A stretch of DNA of 64,000 nt from Herbaspirillum sp. SJZ106 (GCF_006715495.1 NZ_VFNI01000005.1:372001-436000), one strand, 5' to 3'; counted from the first letter of the stretch, positions 26,870 through 36,060 are shown. Notes: generated from the sequence alone by a model not told the origin. Made by a program: numbers and translations.

Positions 26870-27841
26870 ATGTCGACTTCGTCCAAGCGCCGCCAGACTG
26901 CCCTGGCCGGCTTCAAGAACTACACCGGGCTGGTCATCGCGCTGCTGGCGATGTGCGCGATGTTCGCCTTCCAGAGCGAGAACTTCCTGTCCGCCGCCAC
27001 CTTCATCACGCTGTCCAACGATATCCCGCCGCTGGTGGTGATGGCGGTGGGCATGACCTTCATCCTGATCATCGGCGGCATCGACCTGTCGGTCGGCTCG
27101 GTGATGGCGCTGGCGGCCTCGATGCTGTCCATGGCCATGGTGCGCTGGGGTTGGCCGCTGTACGCCGCCGCGTCCCTGGGCGTGGTGGTGGCCGCGGCCT
27201 GCGGCACGGTGACCGGGATGATCTCGGTGCACTGGCGTATCCCATCCTTCATCGTCTCGCTGGGCGTGCTGGAAATCGCCCGCGGACTGGCCTACCAGGT
27301 CACCAATTCGCGCACCGAATACATCGGCAGCGCGGTCGACGTGGTCAGCTCGCCGATCCTGCTGGGCATGTCGCCGGCCTTCCTGTCGGCCATCGCCATC
27401 GTGGTAGCGGCGCACCTGGTGCTGACCCGCACCGTGCTGGGCCGTTACTGGATCGGCATCGGCACCAACCAGGAGGCGGTGCGGCTGTCGGGCGTGAATC
27501 CCAATCCCAGCAAGGTGCTGGCCTTCGCCCTGATGGGCGCGTTCGCCGGCATCGCCGCGCTGTTCCAGGTCTCGCGCCTGGAAGCGGCCGACCCCAATGG
27601 CGGCGTCGGCATGGAGCTGCAGGTCATCGCGGCGGTGGTGATCGGCGGCACCAGCCTGATGGGGGGGCGCGGTTCCATCATCAGCACTTTCATCGGCGTG
27701 CTGATCATCTCGGTGCTGGAGGCGGGGTTGGCGCAGATCGGCGTTTCCGAGCCGATGAAGCGTATCATCACGGGCGCAGTCATCGTCGCAGCGGTGATCC
27801 TCGACACCTATCGCCGCCGCGGCGAGCGCAACGGCCGCTAA
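26870..27841 (+). CDS. rbsC: Ribose ABC transporter permease
   Basis: A 323-residue CUT2 permease with about eight to ten membrane helices and the family segments MTFILIIGGIDLSVGSVMAL (residues 63-82) and GTSLMGGRGSI. It lies 49 bases after rbsA, with the ATG at 26870. It forms the membrane channel for RbsA/RbsB. Confidence 0.9.
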   Translation: MSTSSKRRQTALAGFKNYTGLVIALLAMCAMFAFQSENFLSAATFITLSNDIPPLVVMAVGMTFILIIGGIDLSVGSVMALAASMLSMAMVRWGWPLYAAASLGVVVAAACGTVTGMISVHWRIPSFIVSLGVLEIARGLAYQVTNSRTEYIGSAVDVVSSPILLGMSPAFLSAIAIVVAAHLVLTRTVLGRYWIGIGTNQEAVRLSGVNPNPSKVLAFALMGAFAGIAALFQVSRLEAADPNGGVGMELQVIAAVVIGGTSLMGGRGSIISTFIGVLIISVLEAGLAQIGVSEPMKRIITGAVIVAAVILDTYRRRGERNGR

Positions 27842-27863
27842 GCGCCGGGCATCTGAACTTTTT

Positions 27864-28868
27864 ATGGCAACCATCAAGGACGTCGCACGGCTGGCCGGGG
27901 TTTCCTTCACCACGGTCTCGCATGTGCTCAACGAGACGCGGCCGGTCAGCCCCGAGGCGCGCCAGCGCGTGCTCAGCGCGGTCGAAGAGCTGGCCTACGT
28001 GCCCAGCGCGCTGGCGCGTTCGCTCAAGAGCAAGGTAACCGGCAGTATCGGGCTGATCATCCCCAACAACACCAATCCGTATTTCTCCGAGCTGGCGCGC
28101 GGCATCGAGGATTTCTGCTACGGCGCCGGCTACAGCGTCATCCTGTGCAATTCCGATGACGACCCCGACAAGCAGAACGACTACTTGCAGGTGCTGCTGA
28201 CCAAGCGCTGCGACGGCCTGATCATCGCCACCCTGACACAGACCGATCACGCGCTGCTGGGCCGGCTGAAGATTCCCACCGTGCTGCTGGACCGTGCGCC
28301 CAAGGAACTGCAGATCGACCTGGTCAGCACCGACAACGTGCAGGGCGGCCGCTTGGCGGCGCAGCACCTGCTGGCCCTGCGGCGCCCGCGCCTGGCCTGC
28401 ATTGCCGGGCCGCGCGGGCTGGCGCTGTCGGACGAACGCGTCGGCGGTTTTCGCGACAGCATCGAGCAGCAGGGCGCCCAGCTGGCGCCGGCGGCGGTGC
28501 TGCATGCCGACTTCACCAGCATCGGCGGCTATCGCGCGGCGATGCGGCTATTGCAGGCGCAGCCGGCGCCGGACGCCATCTTTTGCTGCAACGACCTGAT
28601 GGCCATCGGCGTGCTGCGCGCGGCCGGGGAACTCGGCATCGCCGTGCCGGAAGCGCTGTCGGTGGTCGGCTTCGACGATATCGAACTGGCCCAGTTCGTG
28701 CATCCGCCGCTGACCACGGTGGCGCAGAACACGCGCCAGCTCGGCAACCTGACCGCGCAATGCCTGCTGGAGCGCATTGCCGATCCGAAACGCCCCATCC
28801 GGCGCGAAACGGTCGCGCCGCAATTGCAGATCCGGGGCTCGACGGCCCCGTTTTTGAAGAAAGCTTAG
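27864..28868 (+). CDS. rbsR: LacI-family repressor of the ribose operon
   Basis: A 334-residue LacI-family regulator starting MATIKDVARLAGVSFTTVSHVLN, the canonical helix-turn-helix, with the hinge helix VPSALARSLKSK at about residues 48-60 and a ribose-binding-protein-like effector domain. Its place inside the operon, after the transport genes and before the kinase, matches several Burkholderiales rbs operons. The predicted operator is 24136-24151. Confidence 0.88.
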   Translation: MATIKDVARLAGVSFTTVSHVLNETRPVSPEARQRVLSAVEELAYVPSALARSLKSKVTGSIGLIIPNNTNPYFSELARGIEDFCYGAGYSVILCNSDDDPDKQNDYLQVLLTKRCDGLIIATLTQTDHALLGRLKIPTVLLDRAPKELQIDLVSTDNVQGGRLAAQHLLALRRPRLACIAGPRGLALSDERVGGFRDSIEQQGAQLAPAAVLHADFTSIGGYRAAMRLLQAQPAPDAIFCCNDLMAIGVLRAAGELGIAVPEALSVVGFDDIELAQFVHPPLTTVAQNTRQLGNLTAQCLLERIADPKRPIRRETVAPQLQIRGSTAPFLKKA

Positions 28869-28871
28869 AGC

Positions 28872-29771
28872 ATGATCGTCATCATCGGCAGCATCAATAT
28901 GGACCTGGTCTTGCGCGTGCCGCGCATGCCCATGCCCGGCGAAACCCTGGCCGGCGGCAAGTTCATGACCATTCCCGGCGGCAAGGGCGCCAACCAGGCC
29001 GTGGCCTGCGCGCGCCTGTGCCAGCACGGCACGCCGGTCGCCATGGTCGCCTGCCTGGGCGGCGACGCCTTCGGCCGCCAGATGCGCGCCTCGATTGTCG
29101 CCAACGGCATCGACGACCGCTACATCGCCGACATCGCCGACGAAGCCACCGGCATCGCCTCCATCCTGGTCGACGACCGGGCGCAGAACAGCATCGTCCT
29201 GGCTGCCGGCGCCAACGGCCGGCTGGATGTGGCCCAGCTGGAACGGGCGCGCGAACTGATCGCCTCGGCCTCCATCGTGCTGCTGCAACTGGAAGTGCCG
29301 ATGCCGGTCGTCGCGCACGCCGTCGACATGGCGCACGCGCTGGGCAAGACCGTGGTGCTCAATCCCGCGCCGGCGCAAGCCTTGCCGGCGGGGATGCTGG
29401 AGAAGATCGACTATCTCATCCTCAACGAGATCGAGGCGGCGATGCTGGCCGAAGAAGAATCCGACGACATCCCCATGCTGGCGGCGAAGCTGCGCGCGCG
29501 CGGCGCCCGCAACGTGGTGGTGACTTTGGGGGAGAAGGGCGTATACGGCCACTTCGAGCGGGCCGGCGCGCGCCATCTGGAGGCGCAGAAGGTCAAGGCG
29601 GTCGATACCACCGCCGCCGGCGACACCTTCATCGGCGGCTTCATCGCCGCGCTCGATGCCGGCCGCGACGAGTTCACCGCCATCGCCTACGGCCAGGCCG
29701 CAGCCGCCATCAGCGTCACCCGCACCGGCGCCCAGACCTCGATCCCGATGCGCGACGAAGTGCGCCTGTAA
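28872..29771 (+). CDS. rbsK: Ribokinase
   Basis: A 299-residue PfkB-family kinase that phosphorylates ribose to ribose 5-phosphate in the cytoplasm. It begins IVIIGSINMDLVLRVPRMPMPGET with the GGKGANQAVA substrate motif at about residues 38-47, and ends with the anion-hole signature DTTAAGDTFIGGF near 246 with the catalytic Asp. It starts three bases after the rbsR stop, so it is translationally linked. Confidence 0.92.
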   Translation: MIVIIGSINMDLVLRVPRMPMPGETLAGGKFMTIPGGKGANQAVACARLCQHGTPVAMVACLGGDAFGRQMRASIVANGIDDRYIADIADEATGIASILVDDRAQNSIVLAAGANGRLDVAQLERARELIASASIVLLQLEVPMPVVAHAVDMAHALGKTVVLNPAPAQALPAGMLEKIDYLILNEIEAAMLAEEESDDIPMLAAKLRARGARNVVVTLGEKGVYGHFERAGARHLEAQKVKAVDTTAAGDTFIGGFIAALDAGRDEFTAIAYGQAAAAISVTRTGAQTSIPMRDEVRL

Positions 29772-29796
29772 GTTGCCGTACCGCCAAGGAAAAAGC

Positions 29797-30189
29797 ATGA
29801 AGAAAACACCGCTGCTCAACGCCGCCATCTCGCAAGTGATCGCATCCATGGGGCATGGCGACACGCTCGTCATCGGCGATGCCGGCCTGCCGGCGCCGGC
29901 AGGCGTGCCGGTGATCGACCTGGCGCTGACGCCGGGCATTCCCGGTTTCATGGACACGCTCAAGACCATCCTGGCCGAACTGCAGGTGGAGCAGCATGTG
30001 CTGGCGCAGGAGCTGGCGCAGCGCAGCCCGGCATTGGCCGCGCAGATCGGGGCATTGGGATTGCCGGGGGCGCAGCTGGTGCCGCATGAAGAATTCAAGC
30101 AGCGCACGCGCCAGGCGCGCGCCTTCATCCGCACCGGCGAATGCACGCCTTACGCCAACATCATCCTGTCTTCGGGCGTGGTGTTCTGA
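29797..30189 (+). CDS. rbsD: D-ribose pyranase
   Basis: A 130-residue RbsD/FucU-fold mutarotase that converts beta-pyranose to beta-furanose ribose for the kinase. It has the conserved N-terminal NAAISQVIASMGHGDTLVI with the catalytic His, and the C-terminal GECTPYANIILSSGV with a conserved Tyr. AAGGAAAAA precedes ATG 29797. It is the last gene of the rbs operon and ends 33 bases before the convergent prpF stop. Confidence 0.9.
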   Translation: MKKTPLLNAAISQVIASMGHGDTLVIGDAGLPAPAGVPVIDLALTPGIPGFMDTLKTILAELQVEQHVLAQELAQRSPALAAQIGALGLPGAQLVPHEEFKQRTRQARAFIRTGECTPYANIILSSGVVF

Positions 30190-30222
30190 ATCCCGGTCAG
30201 CGTACCCGCTGACCGTTTCCGG

Positions 30223-31413
30223 TCAGAACGCGTCGCCCGGCACCCGCACCCAGCCTTCCATCAGCACCCGCGCGCTGCGGCTCATGATGGCCTTGGTCAC
30301 GACCCACTGTCCGTTTTCCAGCTTGGCCTCGGCGCCTACCCGCAGCGTGCCGGAGGGGTGGCCGAAGCGCACGTTGTTGCGCTCGCCGCCGCCGGCGGCC
30401 AGGTTCACCAGCGTGCCGGGGATCGCCGCAGCGGTGCCGATGGCGACGGCGGCGGTGCCCATCATCGCGTGGTGCAGCTTGCCCATCGACATCGCGCGCA
30501 CCAATACGTCGGCATCCTTGACGGTCACCGGCTTGCCGCTGGACGAGATGTAATCCCGCGGCTTGGCCACGAATGCCACCTTGGGCGTGTGCTGGCGGGT
30601 GGCGGCTTCTTCCACCCTGGTAATTAGACCCATGCGGATGGCGCCGTGCGCGCGGATGGTCTCGAAGCGCGCCAGCGCGGCCGGGTCGCCGTTGATGGCG
30701 TCCTGCAGCTCGGCGCCGGTGTAGCCGATGTCTTCGGCGTTGAGGAAGATGGTGGGAATGCCGGCATTGATCATGGTGGCCTGGAAGCTGCCGACGCCGG
30801 GCACCTCCAGCGTGTCGACCACGTTCCCGGTCGGGAACATGGCGCCGCCGGCGCCGTCTTCGTCGGCGGCCGGGTCCATGAATTCCAGTTGTACTTCGGC
30901 CGCCGGGAAGGTCACGCCGTCCAGTTCGAAGTCGCCGGTTTCCTGCACCTGGCCGTTGGCGATGGGGACGTGGGCGACGATGGTCTTGCCGATGTTGGCC
31001 TGCCAGATGCGCACCACGGCGATGCCGTCCTGCGGCACCTTGTCCGCCGCGACCAGACCGGCGGCGATGGCGAACGGGCCGACCGCGGCCGACAGGTTGC
31101 CGCAGTTGCCGCTCCAGTCGACGAAGTCCTTGTCGATCGAGACCTGGCCGAACAGGTAGTCGACGTCATGGCCGGGGCGGGCGCTCTTGGAAATGATCAC
31201 CGTCTTGCTGGTACTGGAAGTGGCGGCGCCCATGCCGTCGATCTGCTTGCCGTAGGGGTCGGGGCTGCCGATCACGCGCTGCAGCAGCTTGTCGCGCGCG
31301 CGGCCGGGCACGCGCGCGGCTTCGGGCAGGTCATCCAGCTTGAAGAACACGCCCTTGCTGGTGCCGCCGCGCAGGTAGGTGGCGGGGATGCGGATCTGGG
31401 GGACTTGGCTCAT
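30223..31413 (-). CDS. prpF: PrpF, AcnD-accessory isomerase of the 2-methylcitrate cycle
   Basis: A 396-residue PrpF protein, which isomerises the trans-2-methylaconitate made by AcnD to the cis form so that propionyl-CoA can be cleared. It begins QIRIPATYLRGGTSKGVFF with the catalytic Lys region, and has DGMGAATSSTSKTVIIS and WSGNCGNLSAAVGPFAI, the two proline-racemase-like active loops. It is downstream of acnD, with a 138-base gap occupied by a dispersed inverted repeat. Confidence 0.93.
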   Translation of the reverse strand: MSQVPQIRIPATYLRGGTSKGVFFKLDDLPEAARVPGRARDKLLQRVIGSPDPYGKQIDGMGAATSSTSKTVIISKSARPGHDVDYLFGQVSIDKDFVDWSGNCGNLSAAVGPFAIAAGLVAADKVPQDGIAVVRIWQANIGKTIVAHVPIANGQVQETGDFELDGVTFPAAEVQLEFMDPAADEDGAGGAMFPTGNVVDTLEVPGVGSFQATMINAGIPTIFLNAEDIGYTGAELQDAINGDPAALARFETIRAHGAIRMGLITRVEEAATRQHTPKVAFVAKPRDYISSSGKPVTVKDADVLVRAMSMGKLHHAMMGTAAVAIGTAAAIPGTLVNLAAGGGERNNVRFGHPSGTLRVGAEAKLENGQWVVTKAIMSRSARVLMEGWVRVPGDAF

Positions 31414-31437
31414 GCTTGCATTCCTTTTCTTTTTGCC

Positions 31438-31531
31438 CGTTCGGGCTGAGTAGCCGCTTTAGCGGCGTATCGAAGCCAGCGCACCGAAGCTGCCCTTCGA
31501 TACGCGCTGCGCGCTACTCAGGGCGAACGGA
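31438..31531. repeat. Intergenic inverted repeat, copy 2 (between acnD and prpF)
   Basis: Arms CGTTCGGGCTGAGTAGCC...GCGTATCGAAG and CTTCGATACGCGC...GCTACTCAGGGCGAACGG match the repeat at 2147-2262. The left arm contains a smaller hairpin (GCCGCTTTAGCGGC). Being inside an operon it could stabilise or process the message between acnD and prpF. Confidence 0.8.
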
Positions 31532-31551
31532 GTCACTGCTTCAGAGATCCA

Positions 31552-34173
31552 TCAAACCGACTTGTGGTCGTTTTTGCCGGCATTGGCCGAGGCTTCCAAA
31601 AAGTCCTGCGCAAACCGCTGCAGCACGCCGCCGGCTTCGTAAATCGATACTTCCTCGGCGGTATCCAGGCGGCAGGTCACCGGCACTTCGACGCGTTCGC
31701 CGTTCTTGCGGCGGATCACCAGCGTCAGGTCGGCGCGCGGGCGGCGTTGGCCGATCACGTCATAGGTCTCGGTGCCGTCGATGGCGTAGGTATTACGGTT
31801 CTCGCCGGCCTTGAACTCCAGCGGCAGCACGCCCATGCCGATCAGGTTGGTGCGGTGGATGCGCTCGAAACCTTCGGCCACGATGGCTTCCACGCCGGCC
31901 AGGCGCACGCCCTTGGCGGCCCAGTCGCGCGAAGAGCCCTGGCCGTAGTCGGCGCCGGCGATGATGATCAGCGGCTGCTTGCGCTCCATGTAGGCTTCGA
32001 TGGTTTCCCACATGCGCATGACCTTGCCTTCCGGCTCCAGGCGCGCCAGCGAACCTTGCTGCACGCTGCCGTCCGCCTTCTTCACCATTTCATTGAACAG
32101 CTTCGGATTGGCGAAGGTGGCGCGCTGCGCGGTCAGGTGGTCGCCGCGGTGGGTGGCGTAGGAGTTGAAGTCTTCCTCCGGCAAGCCCATCTTGTGCAGG
32201 TATTCGCCGGCCGCGCTGTCGAGCAGGATGGCGTTGGACGGCGACAGGTGGTCGGTGGTGATGTTGTCGCCCAGCACCGCCAGCGGCCGCATGCCTTGCA
32301 GCGTGCGCTCGCCGGCCAGCGCGCCTTCCCAGTAGGGCGGGCGGCGGATGTAGGTGCTTTGCGGGCGCCAGTCGTACAAGGGGCTGACCTTGGCGCCGCG
32401 GTCGACGCGGGCGGCGAACATCGGGGTGTAGACGTTGCGGAATTGCTGCGGCTTGACGGCGGCCTTGACCACTTCGTCGATTTCTTCATCGGAGGGCCAG
32501 ATGTCTTTGAGGCGGATTTCTTTGCCGTCGGCAGTGGTGCCCAGCACGTCCTGCTCGATGTCGAAGCGGATGGTGCCGGCAATCGCATAGGCCACCACCA
32601 GCGGCGGCGAGGCCAGGAAGGCTTGCTTGGCGTAGGGGTGGATGCGGCCATCGAAGTTGCGGTTGCCCGACAGCACGGCGGTGCTGTACAGGTCGCGGTC
32701 GATGATTTCCTGCTGGATCTTGGGATCGAGCGCGCCCGACATGCCGTTGCAGGTGGTGCAGGCGAAGGCGACGATGCCGAAGCCCAGTTTTTCCAGGTCG
32801 CCGGTCAGGCCGGCTTCGTCCAGGTACAGTTCGACCGCCTTCGATCCCGGCGCCAGCGAACTCTTCACCCACGGCTTGCGCTGCAGGCCCAGGCGGTTGG
32901 CGTTGCGCGCCAGCAGGGCGGCGGCGATCACGTTGCGCGGGTTGCTGGTGTTGGTGCAACTGGTGATGGCGGCGATGATGACGGCGCCGTCGGGCATCTT
33001 GCCCGGCTCGTTTTCCACCTTGCCGGCGATGCCTTGCGCGGCCAGTTCGGATACCGGCAGGCGCTTGTGCGGATTGCTCGGCCCGGCCAGCGTGCGCACC
33101 ACGGTCGAGAGGTCGAAGCGCAGCACGCGCTCGTACTCGACATCCTTCAGGCTGTCGGACCACAGCCCGGTTTCCCTGGCATAGGTTTCCACCAGCCTGA
33201 CCTGCTCATCTTCGCGGCCGGTCAGCTTCAGGTAGTCGATGGTCTGCTGGTCGATCGAGAACATGGCGGCGGTAGCGCCGTATTCCGGTGCCATGTTGGA
33301 GATCGTGGCGCGGTCGCCCAGGGTCAGGCTGGAAGCGCCGTCGCCATAGAACTCCAGGTAGGCGCCGACCACCTTCTGCTTGCGCAGGAACTCGGTCAGC
33401 GACAGCACGATGTCGGTGGCGGTGATGCCGGGCTGGCGGCGGCCGGTCAGTTCGACGCCGACGATGTCGGGCAGGCGCATCCACGAGGCGCGGCCCAGCA
33501 TCACGTTCTCGGCTTCCAGGCCGCCCACGCCGATGGCGATCACGCCCAGTGCATCCACGTGCGGGGTGTGGCTGTCGGTGCCGACCAGGGTGTCGGGGAA
33601 GGCCACGCCGTCCTTGGTGTAGATCACCGGCGACATTTTTTCCAGGTTGATCTGGTGCATGATGCCGTTGCCGGGCGGGATCACGTCGACGTTTTCAAAG
33701 GCCAGCTTGGTCCAGTCGATGAAGTGGAAGCGGTCTTCGTTGCGGCGGTCTTCGATGGCGCGGTTCTTCTCGAAGGCTTGCGGGTCGTCGCCGCCGCATT
33801 CCACCGCCAGCGAATGATCCACGATCAGTTGCACCGGCACCACCGGGTTGACCTTGGCCGGGTCGCCGCCCATGTCGGCGATCGCATCGCGCAGGCCGGC
33901 CAGGTCGACCAGCGCGGTCTGGCCCAGGATGTCATGGCACACCACGCGCGCCGGGAACCAGGGGAAATCCAGGTCGCGGCGGCGCTCGATCAGTTGGCGC
34001 AGCGAGTCGGTCAGCGTGGCCGGGTCGCAGCGGCGCACCAGGTTCTCGGCCAGCACGCGCGAAGTGTAGGGCAGGCCGTCCCAGGCGCCCGGCTGGATGG
34101 CGTTGACGGCGGCGCGGGCGTCGAAATAGTCCAGCTTGGTGCCGGGCAGTTGCTTGCGGTATTGAGTGTTCAT
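31552..34173 (-). CDS. acnD: AcnD, Fe/S-dependent 2-methylcitrate dehydratase
   Basis: An 873-residue aconitase-fold enzyme that dehydrates 2-methylcitrate, working with PrpF. The three cluster cysteines are visible in AITSCTNTSNP and FACTTCNGMSGALDP. Other active-site segments are VGTDSHTPHVDALGV and YGQGSSRDWAAKG, and the last domain shows NLIGMGVLPLEF. The start at ATG 34173 matches the family beginning (MNTQYRKQLPGTKLDYFD). It is preceded 41 bases upstream by a GntR regulator in the same direction. The usual neighbours prpB (lyase) and prpC (synthase) are not in the window on either side. Confidence 0.93.
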   Translation of the reverse strand: MNTQYRKQLPGTKLDYFDARAAVNAIQPGAWDGLPYTSRVLAENLVRRCDPATLTDSLRQLIERRRDLDFPWFPARVVCHDILGQTALVDLAGLRDAIADMGGDPAKVNPVVPVQLIVDHSLAVECGGDDPQAFEKNRAIEDRRNEDRFHFIDWTKLAFENVDVIPPGNGIMHQINLEKMSPVIYTKDGVAFPDTLVGTDSHTPHVDALGVIAIGVGGLEAENVMLGRASWMRLPDIVGVELTGRRQPGITATDIVLSLTEFLRKQKVVGAYLEFYGDGASSLTLGDRATISNMAPEYGATAAMFSIDQQTIDYLKLTGREDEQVRLVETYARETGLWSDSLKDVEYERVLRFDLSTVVRTLAGPSNPHKRLPVSELAAQGIAGKVENEPGKMPDGAVIIAAITSCTNTSNPRNVIAAALLARNANRLGLQRKPWVKSSLAPGSKAVELYLDEAGLTGDLEKLGFGIVAFACTTCNGMSGALDPKIQQEIIDRDLYSTAVLSGNRNFDGRIHPYAKQAFLASPPLVVAYAIAGTIRFDIEQDVLGTTADGKEIRLKDIWPSDEEIDEVVKAAVKPQQFRNVYTPMFAARVDRGAKVSPLYDWRPQSTYIRRPPYWEGALAGERTLQGMRPLAVLGDNITTDHLSPSNAILLDSAAGEYLHKMGLPEEDFNSYATHRGDHLTAQRATFANPKLFNEMVKKADGSVQQGSLARLEPEGKVMRMWETIEAYMERKQPLIIIAGADYGQGSSRDWAAKGVRLAGVEAIVAEGFERIHRTNLIGMGVLPLEFKAGENRNTYAIDGTETYDVIGQRRPRADLTLVIRRKNGERVEVPVTCRLDTAEEVSIYEAGGVLQRFAQDFLEASANAGKNDHKSV

Positions 34174-34214
34174 GGCGGATGGCTCGTGGTTGTCTCGGTA
34201 AATGGGTGTCGTTG

Positions 34215-34922
34215 TCAGGCTTGATCGCGCTGTGCGTTGGCCTGTGCGATCTGGTGCTCGATATTGCGGCGCGAGGCGCCGATGTGCCGGCGCATCAGCA
34301 GGTCGGCCAGTTCGCCGTCGCCGTCGGCCAGCGCGTCGAGGATGCGATGGTGTTCGGCGAAGGCGTGGCGCGGACGGTTGGGGGTGGCGGAATACTGGAT
34401 GCGGTACATGCGCGCCAGCTGGTACAGCTCGCCGCACAGGATGCGCGTGAGGATTGCGTTGCCGCTGGCCTGGATGATCTTGTAATGGAAGTCGTAGTCG
34501 CCTTCCTGCTGGTAGTAGCCGCGCCCGGCCTGGAAGGCTTCATCCTTCTCGTGCATGTCCAGCACGCGGCGCAGTTCGTCGAGTTCGGCGCGGCTCATGC
34601 GTTCGGCCGCCAGCCGGCAGGCCATGCCTTCCAGCGATTCGCGGATCTGGAACAGTTCGACCAGGCCTTCCAGGGTCAGCGACACCACGCGCGCGCCGAC
34701 GTGCGGCACGCGCACCAGCAGGTTCTGGCCTTCCAGGCGATGGATCGCCTCGCGCAGAGGGCCGCGGCTGATGCCGTAGGTGCGCGCCAGTTCCGGCTCG
34801 GAAATCTTGCTGCCGGGGGCGATGGCGCCCTGGACGATGGCGGTCTGGATTTTCCGGAAGACATGTTCCGAAAGTGTCTCCCCATCTCGTTCCGAACCCG
34901 GCAAAGTGATCAACTCGCTCAT
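34215..34922 (-). CDS. GntR-family (FadR subgroup) regulator of acnD-prpF
   Basis: A 235-residue regulator with an N-terminal winged helix (residues 18-80, including GSKISEPELARTYGISRGPLREAIHRL) and a C-terminal all-helical FCD ligand domain with Asp/His metal ligands (HYKIIQASGN and FAEHHRILDALADGD). It is the first gene of the leftward unit with acnD and prpF, and probably senses a 2-methylcitrate-cycle metabolite. Twin TGTCGACA palindromes lie directly upstream, the first three bases from its start codon. Confidence 0.85.
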   Translation of the reverse strand: MSELITLPGSERDGETLSEHVFRKIQTAIVQGAIAPGSKISEPELARTYGISRGPLREAIHRLEGQNLLVRVPHVGARVVSLTLEGLVELFQIRESLEGMACRLAAERMSRAELDELRRVLDMHEKDEAFQAGRGYYQQEGDYDFHYKIIQASGNAILTRILCGELYQLARMYRIQYSATPNRPRHAFAEHHRILDALADGDGELADLLMRRHIGASRRNIEHQIAQANAQRDQA

Positions 34923-34997
34923 AGTGTCGACAATGTTGGCTGTTTTATTGATTTAATCATAGCACTTTGCATGAAATGTTTTGCAAGTGTCGACAAT
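34923..34997. promoter_or_regulatory. Paired TGTCGACA operators upstream of the GntR gene
   Basis: The 12-base sequence AGTGTCGACAAT occurs twice, at 34923-34934 and 34986-34997, each containing the 8-bp palindrome TGTCGACA. The centres are 63 bases apart, close to six helical turns, as expected for two operators on one DNA face. The proximal site touches the GntR start codon, so binding would block transcription or initiation. The shared region also serves the divergent IclR gene. Confidence 0.7.
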
Positions 34998-35171
34998 TAA
35001 ATATTTCTATCTTGATTCGGTTAAAAAATAGCATGAGTCAATTCGGATCGCAGGTGAGAAAATTTGCCGCCATTTGAGAAAGCTGAAATAGCTTCTTAAA
35101 TTTTTAAAGAAAATTTCTCTACCCACGGGAAATTAAATCCAAAACTGAGAATTTAAACTTATATTGCGTCC

Positions 35172-35909
35172 ATGGACTCTCCTCAAACCTCGACCACCGT
35201 CGATCGCGTACTTCATGTTCTGGCTGGCGTGGCGCGCGCCGGCAAGCCTGTGAGCGCCAAGCAGATTGCCGCCATGGTGCAGCAGCCGGTCAGCACCGTT
35301 TATCGCCACCTGGCGTCGCTCAAGAAGTGGGGCCTGCTGCAGGAACACATGAACTCCGGCACCTTCGAACCCGGTCCGACCGGCGTGCAACTGGCCTGGG
35401 GCTTCGACCAGAACTCCAACCTGATCAGCCAAAGCCGGGACGAGATCAGCGCGCTGGTCGCGCGCAGCGGCGAGAGCGTGGGCCTGCTGGTCTATACCAA
35501 TGGCGAGATGGTTTGCATCGCCATGGAAGAAAGCACCCAGCCGTTGCGCTGCTCCTTCACCAAGGGCCGCGCGCATAAGCTGCACAAAGGCGCATCGGCC
35601 AGAAGCCTGCTGGCGTTCATGCCGCGCAAGCTGCAGCAAAAGCTGCTGGCCGACCAGTTGGGCGACAAGCCGGAAGAAGCGGCCGCACTGGAAGCGAAAC
35701 TTGAAGAGATTCGCCGCCGCGGCTATTCCACCAGCGAGAGCGAGGTCGACCTCGGCGTTTGGGGCGTTTCGGTGCCGATCATGACGTCCAACGGCCGCCT
35801 GGAAGGCACGATCACGCTGATGGCGCCGGCATTGCGCGTCGGGGCGCGTGAGCAGGAGCTGATCCGCATGACCGTGGAAGCGGCGCAGCGCATTTGCAAT
35901 CGTTTTTAA
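35172..35909 (+). CDS. IclR-family transcriptional regulator
   Basis: A 245-residue IclR regulator with an N-terminal winged helix (VDRVLHVLAGVARAGKPVSAKQIAAMV, residues 10-36, then STVYRHLASLKKWGLL) and a GAF-like effector domain with GASARSLLAFMP and a final LEGTITLMAPAL. It stands directly upstream of the amino-acid ABC importer and hut genes in the same direction and is the likely local regulator. No clear ribosome site precedes the ATG. Confidence 0.85.
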   Translation: MDSPQTSTTVDRVLHVLAGVARAGKPVSAKQIAAMVQQPVSTVYRHLASLKKWGLLQEHMNSGTFEPGPTGVQLAWGFDQNSNLISQSRDEISALVARSGESVGLLVYTNGEMVCIAMEESTQPLRCSFTKGRAHKLHKGASARSLLAFMPRKLQQKLLADQLGDKPEEAAALEAKLEEIRRRGYSTSESEVDLGVWGVSVPIMTSNGRLEGTITLMAPALRVGAREQELIRMTVEAAQRICNRF

Positions 35910-36060
35910 GTTAGGGCCTGTTCGTTAAAGGCCCTGGGGCCTAGGCCGACAGGGAGTCATGCTGAAACGGCATGGGAAGCGGCCCGAGCGTTTTGTTGTT
36001 GTCATCCCGCCAGGAAATCATCCTGCACCAGTCCGATCCGTCGTTTTTACTGAGGAACAC

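Noticed and set aside
31564-34224. A very long open frame antisense to acnD, over 880 codons
   Set aside because: It mirrors the codon pattern of acnD in a high-GC genome, has composition unlike a protein family (His/Gln/Gly/Val-rich) and no ribosome site. Same reasoning for other long antisense frames, for example over 2477-3895 and 46971-49409.
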